This document shows positions 1 through 7,603 of a stretch of DNA of 64,000 bases, one piece after another. Source of the stretch: Cognatishimia sp. 1_MG-2023 (lineage in GTDB: Bacteria > Pseudomonadota > Alphaproteobacteria > Rhodobacterales > Rhodobacteraceae); the NCBI RefSeq assembly GCF_030548175.1, contig NZ_JAUORX010000003.1, positions 372,001-436,000 on the forward strand, in the 5' to 3' direction. Made by a program: the position numbers and the translations under genes. Under the pieces are notes generated by a model, which was not told the DNA's origin, ran no database searches, and saw only the letters and a program-made list of their open reading frames with translations. Position 1 is the first letter of the stretch. The number at the start of each line of letters is the position of its first letter.

Positions 1-926
1 GGTGAGCCAAAGCCAAGTTCGAAAATAATTAAAGAGATCAGAAGGCCAAGCGCGTTAATGATACAGCCCCAAAAAACCATCCGGTTTATGCCGATTCGTG
101 CCGATACTACGCCCGTTATGAAGTTGCCGAGAAAGTAGCCAATCGCAGGTGCTCCAAAGTAAAAGCCCAAAACCGATGGGTCCATTTGAAAGAGTTCGGT
201 TCCAACAAAAGGAGCGCCGCCAAGATAGGCGAAAAACGAACCAGAGCAGAAAGCGGATGCCAACGTATACCCCCAAAACCGTGGGCTGGTCAGTAATTCT
301 GGATATTCTTTGAACTGAGCAACCAAGCTTTTGCCGCTTACGGTTTTGGTTTCCCCGACGTCCTGCCAAACGACAAGATAGGTGAAGGCGCCTAAGCCAA
401 ATAAAATCCAGAAATTGCCCTTCCATCCAAAGGCTTCTTCGATAAGGCCGCCGAAAGCTGGACCCATCATTGGAATAACTGACATGCCCATGGTCACATA
501 GCCGATCATTGATGCGGCCTTGTCCGTTGGGTAAACGTCGCGGACCACAGCCCGAGACAGAACCATGCCAATGGCCATAACGGCCTGCGCCATTCGGAAT
601 ATCAGAAAGACTGTGGCGTTCGGTGCGAATAGGCAACCGAGCGTTGCAAGCATAAACAAGATAAGCCCCCAAAGCATCACGGGGCGACGGCCAACTTTGT
701 CTGATATTGGCCCGATGAGGATCTGTAAGCCTGCGCTAAACCCTAAATAGACGGCGACGGACAACTGCATGATGCTGTAGTCCGTTTCAAAGTATTCCGC
801 CATGCCGGGGAGGCTGGGCAGGAAGATATTCATGGTCAGCGCACTGACGCCCGCCAATAAAATAAGGGTAGAAATGTGAGGCGGAGTCGCGCGGTCTAAA
901 TACCGTGCCGCTGTGCTTTGTGTCAT
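1..926 (-). CDS. MFS multidrug efflux transporter, Bcr/CflA type (3' part cut by window edge)
   Basis: Translating the minus strand from the ATG at 924-926 gives an open frame to the window edge (308 codons), beginning MTQSTAARYLDRATPPH. Hydrophobic segments follow, with the major-facilitator loop motif GPISDKVGRRPV between TM2 and TM3 (about residues 78-89) and a conserved RAVVRDVY further on. This layout is typical of the Bcr/CflA drug:H+ antiporter subfamily (about 400 residues), so roughly 100 C-terminal residues lie outside the window. It would sit in the inner membrane and export small toxic compounds; the substrate cannot be told. It is divergent from pccB with a 190-bp spacer. Confidence 0.85.
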   Translation of the reverse strand, partial: MTQSTAARYLDRATPPHISTLILLAGVSALTMNIFLPSLPGMAEYFETDYSIMQLSVAVYLGFSAGLQILIGPISDKVGRRPVMLWGLILFMLATLGCLFAPNATVFLIFRMAQAVMAIGMVLSRAVVRDVYPTDKAASMIGYVTMGMSVIPMMGPAFGGLIEEAFGWKGNFWILFGLGAFTYLVVWQDVGETKTVSGKSLVAQFKEYPELLTSPRFWGYTLASAFCSGSFFAYLGGAPFVGTELFQMDPSVLGFYFGAPAIGYFLGNFITGVVSARIGINRMVFWGCIINALGLLISLIIFELGFGS

Positions 927-1002
927 GATGATAGTCGTACGCTTTGAATTTATGCCTGTCTATCGTCCGAGAGGGCAATTTGAACTAAACGGTTTAATTT
1001 TA

Positions 1003-1052
1003 GCAAATTTGCAATTATCATTTGAGGTATATGCAATGGTTTGCAAATTTGC
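1003..1052. promoter_or_regulatory. Two GCAAATTTGC dyads, putative PccR-type operator upstream of pccB
   Basis: The 10-bp palindrome GCAAATTTGC occurs at 1003-1012 and again at 1043-1052, 40 bp apart centre to centre, and the second is extended to TTTGCAAATTTGC (1040-1052). The pair lies 65-114 bp upstream of the pccB ATG in an AT-rich spacer shared with the divergent MFS gene. Short-chain acyl-CoA regulators of the ScfR/PccR group are reported to bind TTTGCAAA-type sites at pccB promoters in Rhodobacter. The half-site spacing here differs from the spacing I remember for that motif, so assignment to PccR is an inference. Confidence 0.5.
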
Positions 1053-1116
1053 TGAATAAAGCTTTATTTGTAGGCGTGAAATTGGCTAGGGTGCCTCAAA
1101 TCCAAGGGGACCCGTG

Positions 1117-2649
1117 ATGAAAGATATTCTTCAAGAGCTCGAAGATCGCCGTGCCGATGCCCGTCTGGGCGGTGGTCAGCGCCGTATTGATAGTCAGCAT
1201 GCAAAAGGAAAACTAACAGCACGAGAGCGTGTTGAATTGCTGCTGGATGAAGACAGCTTTGAAGAATTCGACATGTTCAAGTCGCATCGCTGTACTGACT
1301 TTGGGATGGAAAAGCAGAAAGCTGCTGGTGACGGTGTGGTTGTCGGTTGGGGCACAATCAATGGCCGGATGGTCTATGTGTTCTCTCAAGACTTTACTGT
1401 CTTTGGCGGGTCCTTGTCGGAAACGCACGCGGAAAAAATATGTAAAATCATGGATATGGCGATGCAAAATGGCGCGCCTGTGATTGGGATCAACGATTCT
1501 GGCGGTGCGCGTATCCAAGAAGGTGTTGCGTCTTTGGCGGGGTACGCTGAAGTGTTCCAACGCAATGTCATGGCCTCAGGTGTGGTTCCGCAGATCTCTG
1601 TGATCATGGGCCCATGTGCTGGTGGCGCTGTGTACTCGCCAGCGATGACCGACTTCATCTTTATGGTGAAAGACACATCTTACATGTTCGTCACCGGTCC
1701 AGATGTTGTGAAGACTGTGACCAACGAAGTTGTCACAGCAGAAGAGCTTGGCGGTGCGTCAACACACACCAAGAAATCGTCGGTAGCCGATGGCGCTTTC
1801 GAAAACGATGTTGAAGCCCTGGCAGAGGTGCGCCGTTTGGTTGATTTCTTGCCATTGAACAACAAAGAAAAGCCGCCGGTGCGTCCGTTCTTTGATGAGC
1901 CTGGTCGTATTGACGAAAGCCTTGATACATTGGTGCCTGAAAACGCCAACACGCCTTATGACATGAAAGAACTCATCACCAAGATGGCGGATGAGGGTGA
2001 TTTCTACGAAATCCAAGAAGACTTTGCCAAGAACATCATCACCGGCTTTATTCGCCTTGAAGGTCAGACTGTTGGTGTTGTGGCTAACCAACCAATGGTT
2101 TTGGCGGGTTGTTTGGACATCGACAGCTCGCGCAAGGCGGCACGGTTTGTCCGGTTCTGTGATTGCTTTGAAATTCCAATCCTGACGCTGGTGGATGTTC
2201 CGGGCTTTTTGCCGGGCACGTCACAGGAATATGGCGGGGTTATCAAACACGGTGCGAAGCTGTTGTTCGCCTATGGCGAAGCCACTGTTCCAAAAGTGAC
2301 CGTTATTACGCGTAAAGCCTATGGCGGTGCGTATGACGTTATGTCTTCTAAGCATTTGCGCGGTGATTTTAATTACGCATGGCCAACTGCGGAAATCGCG
2401 GTGATGGGCGCAAAAGGGGCGACAGAGATTATTCACCGTGCGGATCTGGGGGATGCTGAGAAAATCGAACAGCACACCAAGGATTACGAAGACCGTTTTG
2501 CGAACCCATTTGTGGCCGCAGAGCGTGGCTTTATTGATGAGGTTATCATGCCGCATTCGACACGTCGTCGTGTTAGCCGTGCGTTTGCGTCCTTGCGGAA
2601 CAAGTCGCTGACTAACCCGTGGAAGAAACACGACAACATTCCGTTGTAA
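1117..2649 (+). CDS. pccB: Propionyl-CoA carboxylase beta (carboxyltransferase) subunit
   Basis: Transfers CO2 from carboxybiotin to propionyl-CoA, giving methylmalonyl-CoA; cytosolic alpha6beta6 partner of PccA. The 510-residue product begins [20 protein letters not shown] and has the two crotonase-like carboxyltransferase halves. [13 protein letters not shown] and [13 protein letters not shown] lie in the N-half (about residues 125-175); DVPGFLPGT and [12 protein letters not shown] lie in the C-half, with the typical ending [13 protein letters not shown] directly precedes the ATG, but AAGGGGA at 1104-1110 suits the ATG at 1117. It is the first gene of the propionate cluster and is preceded by twin GCAAATTTGC dyads. 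Confidence 0.96.
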   Translation: MKDILQELEDRRADARLGGGQRRIDSQHAKGKLTARERVELLLDEDSFEEFDMFKSHRCTDFGMEKQKAAGDGVVVGWGTINGRMVYVFSQDFTVFGGSLSETHAEKICKIMDMAMQNGAPVIGINDSGGARIQEGVASLAGYAEVFQRNVMASGVVPQISVIMGPCAGGAVYSPAMTDFIFMVKDTSYMFVTGPDVVKTVTNEVVTAEELGGASTHTKKSSVADGAFENDVEALAEVRRLVDFLPLNNKEKPPVRPFFDEPGRIDESLDTLVPENANTPYDMKELITKMADEGDFYEIQEDFAKNIITGFIRLEGQTVGVVANQPMVLAGCLDIDSSRKAARFVRFCDCFEIPILTLVDVPGFLPGTSQEYGGVIKHGAKLLFAYGEATVPKVTVITRKAYGGAYDVMSSKHLRGDFNYAWPTAEIAVMGAKGATEIIHRADLGDAEKIEQHTKDYEDRFANPFVAAERGFIDEVIMPHSTRRRVSRAFASLRNKSLTNPWKKHDNIPL

Positions 2650-2661
2650 GCCCAAAGGGTA

Positions 2662-2720
2662 GGGGGCTGTCTGCCCCCACCGGCGAAACATGGTTTCGCC
2701 TTCCCCCGAAGGTATTTTGA
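2662..2720. repeat. Tandem hairpins plus GTATTTTG box downstream of pccB
   Basis: Two perfect hairpins follow the pccB stop: GGGGGC/GCCCCC (2662-2678, 5-nt loop) and GGCGAAAC/GTTTCGCC (2682-2700, loop ATG). They are followed by GTATTTTG at 2712-2719 and a purine-rich AAGAACAAAGG. A related unit in opposite orientation lies at 42586-42612 before soxA. Hairpin-plus-GTATTTTG units recur in intergenic regions of Rhodobacterales genomes, as I recall. The structure may end or stabilise the pccB transcript. Confidence 0.55.
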
Positions 2721-2740
2721 TCAAGAACAAAGGCGAGAGT

Positions 2741-3100
2741 TTGGCCCGTAGTCATTGGCATATCCTAAGAGACGAAACATCCGTCACGGTGACCCGGCGT
2801 TTGCCGGCGCGGTTTGATGTTTTTGTCGAGACGCGGATGCCTCTGGGGCGCAAGCTGCGTATTGCGCATCAGGTTCGTCAGGATATGTGGCGGGCTTTGC
2901 AGGATTTGCGGGGCTTTGCACCGTTGGTTCAAGTAACGCAGATTGAAGACGCGCTGATTGTTAAGGCTGGCGGTCAATTCGCCGGGAAATTCCCGCGTCA
3001 GTATGTATTGGACAAATTGGCCGTTTTGTTAGCCGATCCTGAAAAACGTGCCCGTTGGGTGCGATTTTCTAAAAACCGTGAGGCTGTTTCTAATGGCTAA
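2741..3100 (+). CDS. Conserved small protein of unknown function in the pcc locus
   Basis: About 119 residues, basic and apparently cytosolic, with no signal peptide or membrane segment. Readable blocks are TVTRRLPARFDVFVETRMP, LRIAHQVRQDMWRALQDLRG and a C-terminal LADPEKRARWVRF. I do not recognise an enzyme family. The in-frame ATG at 2690 sits exactly in a hairpin loop and is an unlikely start. The TTG at 2741 is preceded by AGGCGAG at suitable distance and was chosen, with TTG at 2717 as an alternative. Its stop overlaps the next gene by 8 nt, so the two are probably translationally coupled and cotranscribed with pccB. Confidence 0.7.
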   Translation: MARSHWHILRDETSVTVTRRLPARFDVFVETRMPLGRKLRIAHQVRQDMWRALQDLRGFAPLVQVTQIEDALIVKAGGQFAGKFPRQYVLDKLAVLLADPEKRARWVRFSKNREAVSNG

Positions 3101-3494
3101 ATGGTCGAAAATTGCCGTGTTTGGAGGGGCTCTTATGAGCGCGGCTGCGGCTGGGGCTTTGGAGGAAGTTCCAGCCGTACCCTCCGGTCATTCACTGACT
3201 CTTCAAGAGGTCCTGGTTGATCAAGCTACGGAGCAATCTGTTTTGAGATTGCGCTATGTTATGCCTGCCATTGCGGAAAAATCGCTTGGCTACAATGATC
3301 TTTTGGCTGACTTTGAGCACCTGTGTGAAACGCAAGCTGTGCCCGAAGCACTGGCCCAACCGACTCCTATTCAGCAGATCGTCATCTCGCTTTCTGACCA
3401 AGAAACCGAATTTGGGGTGTCAAACCCTGATGCGACCCAGTATTTCGAGGCATTCAACCTCGAAACTGACATCTGTATCTGGGAGGGTTTTTAA
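3093..3494 (+). CDS. Exported DUF6497-like protein
   Basis: 133 residues starting MAKWSKIAVFGGALMSAAA, a Sec signal peptide probably cleaved near residues 19-21, so a periplasmic protein is expected. The mature part has VPSGHSLTLQEVLVDQ, LADFEHLCET, IVISLSDQETEFGVSNPDAT and ends ETDICIWEGF, a pattern I associate with the uncharacterised family DUF6497 of Rhodobacterales. Two cysteines (in HLCET and DICIW) could form a disulphide. The start overlaps the end of the upstream gene (TCTAATGGCTAA), and a terminator lies about 65 bp downstream, closing the pccB transcript. Function unknown; the position between pccB and pccA is the only clue. Confidence 0.75.
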   Translation: MAKWSKIAVFGGALMSAAAAGALEEVPAVPSGHSLTLQEVLVDQATEQSVLRLRYVMPAIAEKSLGYNDLLADFEHLCETQAVPEALAQPTPIQQIVISLSDQETEFGVSNPDATQYFEAFNLETDICIWEGF

Positions 3495-3558
3495 TGCAGC
3501 CACTAGATGTTGCGGCACTTACTTTGCGTCGGCAAAGTTTTGCGACTTTCACGCCACA

Positions 3559-3594
3559 ACGCCTGCGCGAGACGCGCGGTGCGTTTCTTTTTTC
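3559..3594 (+). terminator. Intrinsic terminator of the pccB transcript
   Basis: ACGCCTGCGCG (3559-3569) pairs with CGCGCGGTGCGT (3573-3584) around an AGA loop with one bulged T, giving 11 pairs, and TTCTTTTTTC follows. It lies 65 bp after the DUF6497-like gene. Confidence 0.7.
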
Positions 3595-3708
3595 GTTTCT
3601 TTCCGGTAGCCTCCGCGGTGGGTATTCCCAAGATACCTCGTACCCACCTAAGGGGCAGGCAGAGCCAACGTGTTCTGTTTTCAACGAAAAGAAAATTAGG
3701 AGAGACAG

Positions 3709-3852
3709 ATGTCTAAGAGCATCAAAACATTGCTTGCGGTTGGCCTCGTTGCCTTCATCGCAGCCTGTGCAAAAGAACCAGTTGAAGAGTTCGTGGTCGT
3801 TGACCCAGAGCCAATCTCAACTGAGCCAACTTACACCGGCAAATACAAATAA
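3709..3852 (+). CDS. Very small lipoprotein (47 aa) with PEPI..EPTY motif
   Basis: A strong AGGAGAGACAG site precedes ATG 3709. The peptide starts MSKSIKTLLAVGLVAFIAAC, a lipoprotein signal with lipobox IAAC and Cys20. The mature chain is only 28 residues, acidic, and contains PEPISTEPTYTGKYK. Asp is absent at position +2 (AKE follows the Cys... CAKEP), so outer-membrane sorting by Lol would be expected. The motif PEPI-x-x-EPTY recurs in the next lipoprotein at 4006, so the two look related. It is flanked by its own terminators, suggesting an independent transcription unit. Confidence 0.8.
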   Translation: MSKSIKTLLAVGLVAFIAACAKEPVEEFVVVDPEPISTEPTYTGKYK

Positions 3853-3860
3853 TTCTGATC

Positions 3861-3883
3861 GGGGGCAGCTACCCGCTGCCTCC
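3861..3883 (+). terminator. Hairpin after small lipoprotein gene
   Basis: GGGGGCAGC-type arm (3861-3869) pairs with GCTGCCTCC (3875-3883) around a 5-nt loop, followed by GGTTCTTTCG. The T-run is weak, so termination is probable but not certain. Confidence 0.45.
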
Positions 3884-4005
3884 GGTTCTTTCGCCATTGG
3901 CGAAGCGCGCTCCGTTCAGCGCATTTCTACACCCTTTGATATACTGGCAGTTGAGCCGCATTTGGCCTTTAATCGTTCTACTTTGAACGAGGGAGGACCA
4001 GAACA

Positions 4006-4317
4006 TTGCAACGCTTCTTTGCAAGCATATCCACGTTGGTCTTTGTTGCGGCCTGTGCTGCGCAACCAGAACCGGAGCCTATCCGGGGTGAACCAACCTA
4101 CGACAAATTCGGCAACTACGAATGCGATGTCATTCCGGGAACAAACACTTGTATCCCGCCGGACGACGAAGAGCCGTGTTTGCTGCCAGATGGGTCGCCA
4201 GCCCCTCCGGGCTACATCTGCCCGCCAGATGGCGGACGCGATCCGGGTGACGACGACAGCTCGACCTCTGGTGGGGGCCGTCCGACCGGCACACCGGGAA
4301 CACCCGGACGACCATAA
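4006..4317 (+). CDS. Proline/glycine-rich lipoprotein with PEPI..EPTY motif
   Basis: 103 residues. The TTG start at 4006 follows GAGGGAGGA at 3989-3997. The N-terminus MQRFFASISTLVFVAACA is a lipoprotein signal with lipobox VAAC and Cys17. The mature part opens QPEPEPIRGEPTYDKFGNY, matching the motif of the 47-aa lipoprotein upstream. It then has four cysteines (ECDV, NTCIP, EPCLLP, YICPP) and a low-complexity acidic and Gly/Pro/Thr tail. The spaced cysteines could form two disulphides in the periplasm or at the cell surface. Function unknown; no family with an assigned role was recognised. Confidence 0.78.
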   Translation: MQRFFASISTLVFVAACAAQPEPEPIRGEPTYDKFGNYECDVIPGTNTCIPPDDEEPCLLPDGSPAPPGYICPPDGGRDPGDDDSSTSGGGRPTGTPGTPGRP

Positions 4318-4334
4318 CGCGACTTGTGATCTAA

Positions 4335-4361
4335 CGCTGCGCGCGCACGCCGCGCGCAGCG
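4335..4361 (+). terminator. GC-rich hairpin after second lipoprotein
   Basis: CGCTGCGCGCG (4335-4345) and CGCGCGCAGCG (4351-4361) form a perfect 11-bp stem with a 5-nt loop, followed by CTTTGTCTTCT. It is a likely terminator between the lipoprotein and the next gene. Confidence 0.6.
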
Positions 4362-4392
4362 CTTTGTCTTCTATGAAAGTGGAGGGCTTAGC

Positions 4393-4752
4393 ATGATTAA
4401 GCATCGTGGCTTCCCCGGACGTCTACCGGGGACTGATTTCCAGTTTGTCATTCGTCGCCCAAATCCACGCGGTGTGACGGCGATTACGCGTCGTGAACGC
4501 TATAAAGATCGTAAGCCTGCAGATCGTCGGGCGGATGCTGGATTTATGAAAGCGTTGTGGGAGTGTTTCGGTGAAGAAACATTCGAGCGCGGCAATCTTG
4601 ATGCGGGCCGTTTAAGTTGGCTGTTCGGCCGCGAGGTCGTTCCGGCCGAAGACCCGTTTGACCCAGAAAGCTATGAGGCTCTCCTTAGGATTGAGGAAGC
4701 CGTTGCACGATCTTCGTTCCCCGAAGCTTTCGAGGAAGACGACTGGTCATGA
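4393..4752 (+). CDS. Conserved hypothetical protein (119 aa) in the pcc locus
   Basis: 119 residues, start ATG 4393 preceded by GGAGGG. The N-half is basic (RRPNPRGVTAITRRERYKDR) and the C-half acidic (AEDPFDPESYEALLRIEEA ... EEDDWS). No signal peptide or membrane segment is seen, so a cytosolic location is expected. No family was recognised. It is the third unassigned gene between pccB and pccA and is followed by about 400 bp without a clear gene. Confidence 0.65.
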   Translation: MIKHRGFPGRLPGTDFQFVIRRPNPRGVTAITRRERYKDRKPADRRADAGFMKALWECFGEETFERGNLDAGRLSWLFGREVVPAEDPFDPESYEALLRIEEAVARSSFPEAFEEDDWS

Positions 4753-5161
4753 CAGTATCTCAGCTAAATCCCGCGCAAACATGCCAAAGATATGCGTTAC
4801 AGGCGATCTGTAGCGGCGTTTCTTTGCCTATGTTTGATAAAAATGCGCGGGATGGTGCTGAGATTAACGGTTTGGCAACCATGAAGGTTGCAGAGTTCAG
4901 TACACGCGAAAATAGTAACGGTATGACATCAGCGGCGACCCCCAATGATGTCTGTAACAGTGTATTCCGTTACCCTTCCCCAAGCAGGTGGTCCGACGAT
5001 GTCCCCTTTGGACCACCTGCGCCTACTCCTTATTTTATTGGTCAATGCGTGCATGCGCGAGGCTTTGCCGAAACTCGGTTAAGCCGCACTGTGCAATTGC
5101 GCCCGTCGCGGTCTCTGCGATGCTGGCGCCAGCAAAACCAAACCAAAAAGGGCACAGGCAT
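4753..5161. other. Gene-poor spacer with a strong hairpin
   Basis: About 409 bp with no convincing frame on either strand: long frames crossing it have atypical composition and no family resemblance. It contains a perfect 11-bp hairpin, GCAGGTGGTCC (4984-4994) with GGACCACCTGC (5010-5020) and a 15-nt loop. No T-run follows directly; CTTATTTTATTG begins 8 nt later. This could be a terminator, a processed leader, or part of a small RNA. Confidence 0.5.
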
Positions 5162-5371
5162 ATGCGCTACTTCAAGATTGCAACGATACTCGTCATCTCA
5201 GCGGGCAGCCTTGCGGCCTGCGGTGACACCCCATTGGAACAAGGCGTGCTTGGCGCAGGGGCAGGGGCCGGAGCGGCCATTGTCACTGGCGGTAATGCCA
5301 AGACAGCTGCCGTTATCGGTGGCCTTGGGAACTTGGCATATTGCCAGACCTACCCAAGCCGTTGCAACTGA
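5162..5371 (+). CDS. Small Gly/Ala-rich lipoprotein
   Basis: 69 residues, start ATG 5162 preceded by AAAAGGGCA. The N-terminus MRYFKIATILVISAGSLAAC is a lipoprotein signal with lipobox LAAC and Cys20. The mature part has a glycine-zipper-like stretch, QGVLGAGAGAGAAIVTGG and AAVIGGLGN, and ends with two cysteines (AYCQTYPSRCN). Glycine-zipper lipoproteins associate with or insert into membranes; its role here is unknown. A strong terminator follows, so it is not cotranscribed with pccA by default. Confidence 0.72.
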   Translation: MRYFKIATILVISAGSLAACGDTPLEQGVLGAGAGAGAAIVTGGNAKTAAVIGGLGNLAYCQTYPSRCN

Positions 5372-5411
5372 TCTGAACTCCACCGCTTTCGAGCGGTCTA
5401 CCATGAATGCA

Positions 5412-5444
5412 ACCATCAAGGCCTTTGGCTTTGGTGGTTTTTTT
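5412..5444 (+). terminator. Intrinsic terminator between lipoprotein and pccA
   Basis: ACCATCAAGGCC (5412-5423) pairs with GGCTTTGGTGGT (5427-5438), 12 pairs including GU, followed by a T-run at 5438-5444. pccA therefore probably has its own promoter within 5445-5497. Confidence 0.75.
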
Positions 5445-5497
5445 GTTGCTGACGTCCGCGCAAATGCCTGCGGATACCACACTAGAAGGGACATCTA

Positions 5498-7528
5498 ATG
5501 TTCAACAAGATCCTGATTGCCAACCGAGGTGAGATCGCCTGCCGTGTCATGAAGACTGCGAAGAAAATGGGGATTTCGACGGTCGCCATTTATTCAGACG
5601 CTGACAAAAACGCCCTTCATGTGAAAATGGCTGATGAAGCGATCCACATTGGTCCGGCACCTGCGAACCAATCTTATATTGTGATCGACAAAGTGATGCA
5701 GGCGATCCGGGAAAGTGGCGCGCAAGCGGTGCATCCGGGTTACGGTTTCTTGTCAGAAAACGCGAAGTTTGCTGAAGCTTTAGCGGCAGAGGGCGTTGCC
5801 TTTGTTGGCCCACCAGTCGGTGCGATTGAAAGCATGGGGGACAAGATTACCTCTAAGAAAATCGCACAAGACGCGGGTGTTTCGACTGTTCCTGGATACA
5901 TGGGATTGATCGAAGACGCGGAAGATGCGGTCAAAATTTCCAACGAAGTTGGCTATCCTGTCATGATCAAAGCCTCTGCCGGTGGCGGTGGTAAAGGTAT
6001 GCGGATTGCGTGGAACGATGATGAAGCGCGCGAAGGTTTTCAGTCTTCTAAAAACGAAGCGGCCAATTCCTTTGGCGATGACCGGATTTTCATCGAAAAA
6101 TTCGTCACACAGCCGCGTCACATTGAAATTCAGGTTCTGTGCGATGCGCATGGGAATGGCATATATTTGGGCGAGCGCGAATGCTCTATCCAACGTCGGA
6201 ACCAAAAGGTTGTTGAAGAAGCACCATCGCCTTTCCTTGACGAAGAAACACGTCGTGCAATGGGTGAACAGTCTGTCGCCCTGGCACAGGCTGTGGGCTA
6301 TGCCTCTGCAGGTACAGTTGAGTTCATCGTGGATGGCGATAAAAATTTCTACTTCCTTGAAATGAATACACGTTTGCAGGTGGAACACCCTGTGACCGAG
6401 CTGATCACTGGTGTCGATTTGGTTGAACAGATGATCCGCGTCGCAAATGGCGAGCCGCTGACCATCACGCAAGACGACGTAACGCTGACTGGTTGGGCGA
6501 TTGAAAACCGTCTGTATGCCGAAGACCCATATCGTGGTTTCTTGCCTTCGATCGGTCGATTGTCTCGCTACCGTCCACCAGCTGAAACAGCGGCATACTT
6601 GCCGGGCGTTGCTGCGGGTGACGCGGGTGAAGTTGTTGTTCGCAACGATACTGGCGTCTTTGAAGGCGGCGAAATCTCAATGTATTACGATCCGATGATT
6701 GCCAAGCTTTGCACATGGGCACCGACCCGCGAAAAGGCGATTGAGGCGATGCGGGTTGCATTGGATAGCTTTGAAGTTGAAGGCATTGGTCACAACCTGC
6801 CGTTCCTGTCAGCGGTTATGGATCACGAGAAATTCGTGTCTGGCCAAATGACCACTGCTTTCATCGAAGAGGAATTCCCAGACGGGTTCCAAGGTGTTGC
6901 GCTACCCGAAGCCGATTTGAAGCGGATTGCTGCGGCGACTGCTGCCATGCATCGTGTTGCGGAAATTCGTCGTACACGCGTATCGGGCCGTATGGACAAC
7001 CACGAACGTCGCGTTGGCGAAGATTGGGTTGTGACACTACAAGGTGTTGAACACGCATTGAAAATTGATGCGGATAAGGATGGCTCGACCATCACGTTCG
7101 ACGATGGATCGTCGATGCGAGTGGCAAGTGAATGGACGCCGGGCGACCAATTGGCCAACGTTGATGTTGATGGCGCTCCACTGGTTCTAAAAGTCGGCAA
7201 AATCTCTGGTGGTTTCCGCATTCGGAACCGTGGTGCGGACCTTAAAGTGTTTGTTCGTACACCTCGCCAGGCCGAGCTGGCTAAACTGATGCCAGAGAAG
7301 GTCGCGCCTGATACGTCCAAGATGCTTCTTTGTCCAATGCCGGGTTTGATCGTCAAAGTTGACGTCGAAGTTGGTGATGAAGTTCAAGAAGGTCAGGCGC
7401 TGTGCACTGTAGAAGCCATGAAAATGGAAAACATTCTGCGTGCAGAGAAAAAATCGGTTGTGGCCAAAATCAACGCAGGTGCTGGAGATAGCCTTGCTGT
7501 TGACGATGTGATCATGGAATTCGAGTGA
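5498..7528 (+). CDS. pccA: Propionyl-CoA carboxylase alpha subunit (biotin carboxylase + BCCP)
   Basis: 676 residues. It carboxylates its own biotin with ATP and bicarbonate and passes CO2 to PccB. The biotin carboxylase domain begins MFNKILIANRGEIACRVM, with the ATP-grasp glycine loop KASAGGGGKGMRI (about 153-165), IEKFVTQPRHIEIQV and FLEMNTRLQVEHPVTE (about 285-300). The middle carries the BT domain found in PccA. The C-terminal biotinyl domain has CTVEAMKMENILRAE with the biotinylated Lys about 36 residues from the end. Length and order match the family. ATG 5498 follows AGAAGGGACATCTA. It is separated from pccB by about 2.8 kb of small genes. Confidence 0.97.
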   Translation: MFNKILIANRGEIACRVMKTAKKMGISTVAIYSDADKNALHVKMADEAIHIGPAPANQSYIVIDKVMQAIRESGAQAVHPGYGFLSENAKFAEALAAEGVAFVGPPVGAIESMGDKITSKKIAQDAGVSTVPGYMGLIEDAEDAVKISNEVGYPVMIKASAGGGGKGMRIAWNDDEAREGFQSSKNEAANSFGDDRIFIEKFVTQPRHIEIQVLCDAHGNGIYLGERECSIQRRNQKVVEEAPSPFLDEETRRAMGEQSVALAQAVGYASAGTVEFIVDGDKNFYFLEMNTRLQVEHPVTELITGVDLVEQMIRVANGEPLTITQDDVTLTGWAIENRLYAEDPYRGFLPSIGRLSRYRPPAETAAYLPGVAAGDAGEVVVRNDTGVFEGGEISMYYDPMIAKLCTWAPTREKAIEAMRVALDSFEVEGIGHNLPFLSAVMDHEKFVSGQMTTAFIEEEFPDGFQGVALPEADLKRIAAATAAMHRVAEIRRTRVSGRMDNHERRVGEDWVVTLQGVEHALKIDADKDGSTITFDDGSSMRVASEWTPGDQLANVDVDGAPLVLKVGKISGGFRIRNRGADLKVFVRTPRQAELAKLMPEKVAPDTSKMLLCPMPGLIVKVDVEVGDEVQEGQALCTVEAMKMENILRAEKKSVVAKINAGAGDSLAVDDVIMEFE

Positions 7529-7542
7529 TCCAGTGATTGGGT

Positions 7543-7602
7543 TTGGGCGCCATAACAACAGCGAAGGCAGTCATTGGCTGCCACGCTCTGCAGGGCGCCC
7601 AA
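7543..7602. other. Inverted repeat between convergent pccA and DUF4174 gene
   Basis: TTGGGCGCC (7543-7551) is the exact inverse of GGCGCCCAA (7594-7602), enclosing an inner GGCAG/CTGCC hairpin (7566-7583). It fills the spacer of two convergent genes and may serve as a structured 3' end, although it lacks a T-run. Confidence 0.4.
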
Positions 7603-7603
7603 G

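Noticed and set aside
55-672. Minus-strand frame at the left edge
   Set aside because: It is a shifted-frame shadow of the MFS transporter, whose real frame gives clear MFS motifs.
2690-2740. N-terminal extension of the gene after pccB from ATG 2690
   Set aside because: The ATG is the loop of a perfect hairpin with no ribosome site; the extension is part of an intergenic repeat.
3494-4396. A 300-codon open frame spanning the two small lipoprotein genes
   Set aside because: Out of frame with two lipoproteins that have good ribosome sites, signal peptides and lipoboxes; its own composition resembles no family.
4984-5020. tRNA or SRP RNA in the empty stretch
   Set aside because: The hairpin is isolated; no cloverleaf arms, no CCA end and no SRP GGAAG/loop motif were found around it.
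4749-5498. A 249-codon open frame between the unknown gene and pccA
   Set aside because: Crosses a strong hairpin and a terminator, overlaps the lipoprotein at 5162 in another frame, and shows no domain pattern.
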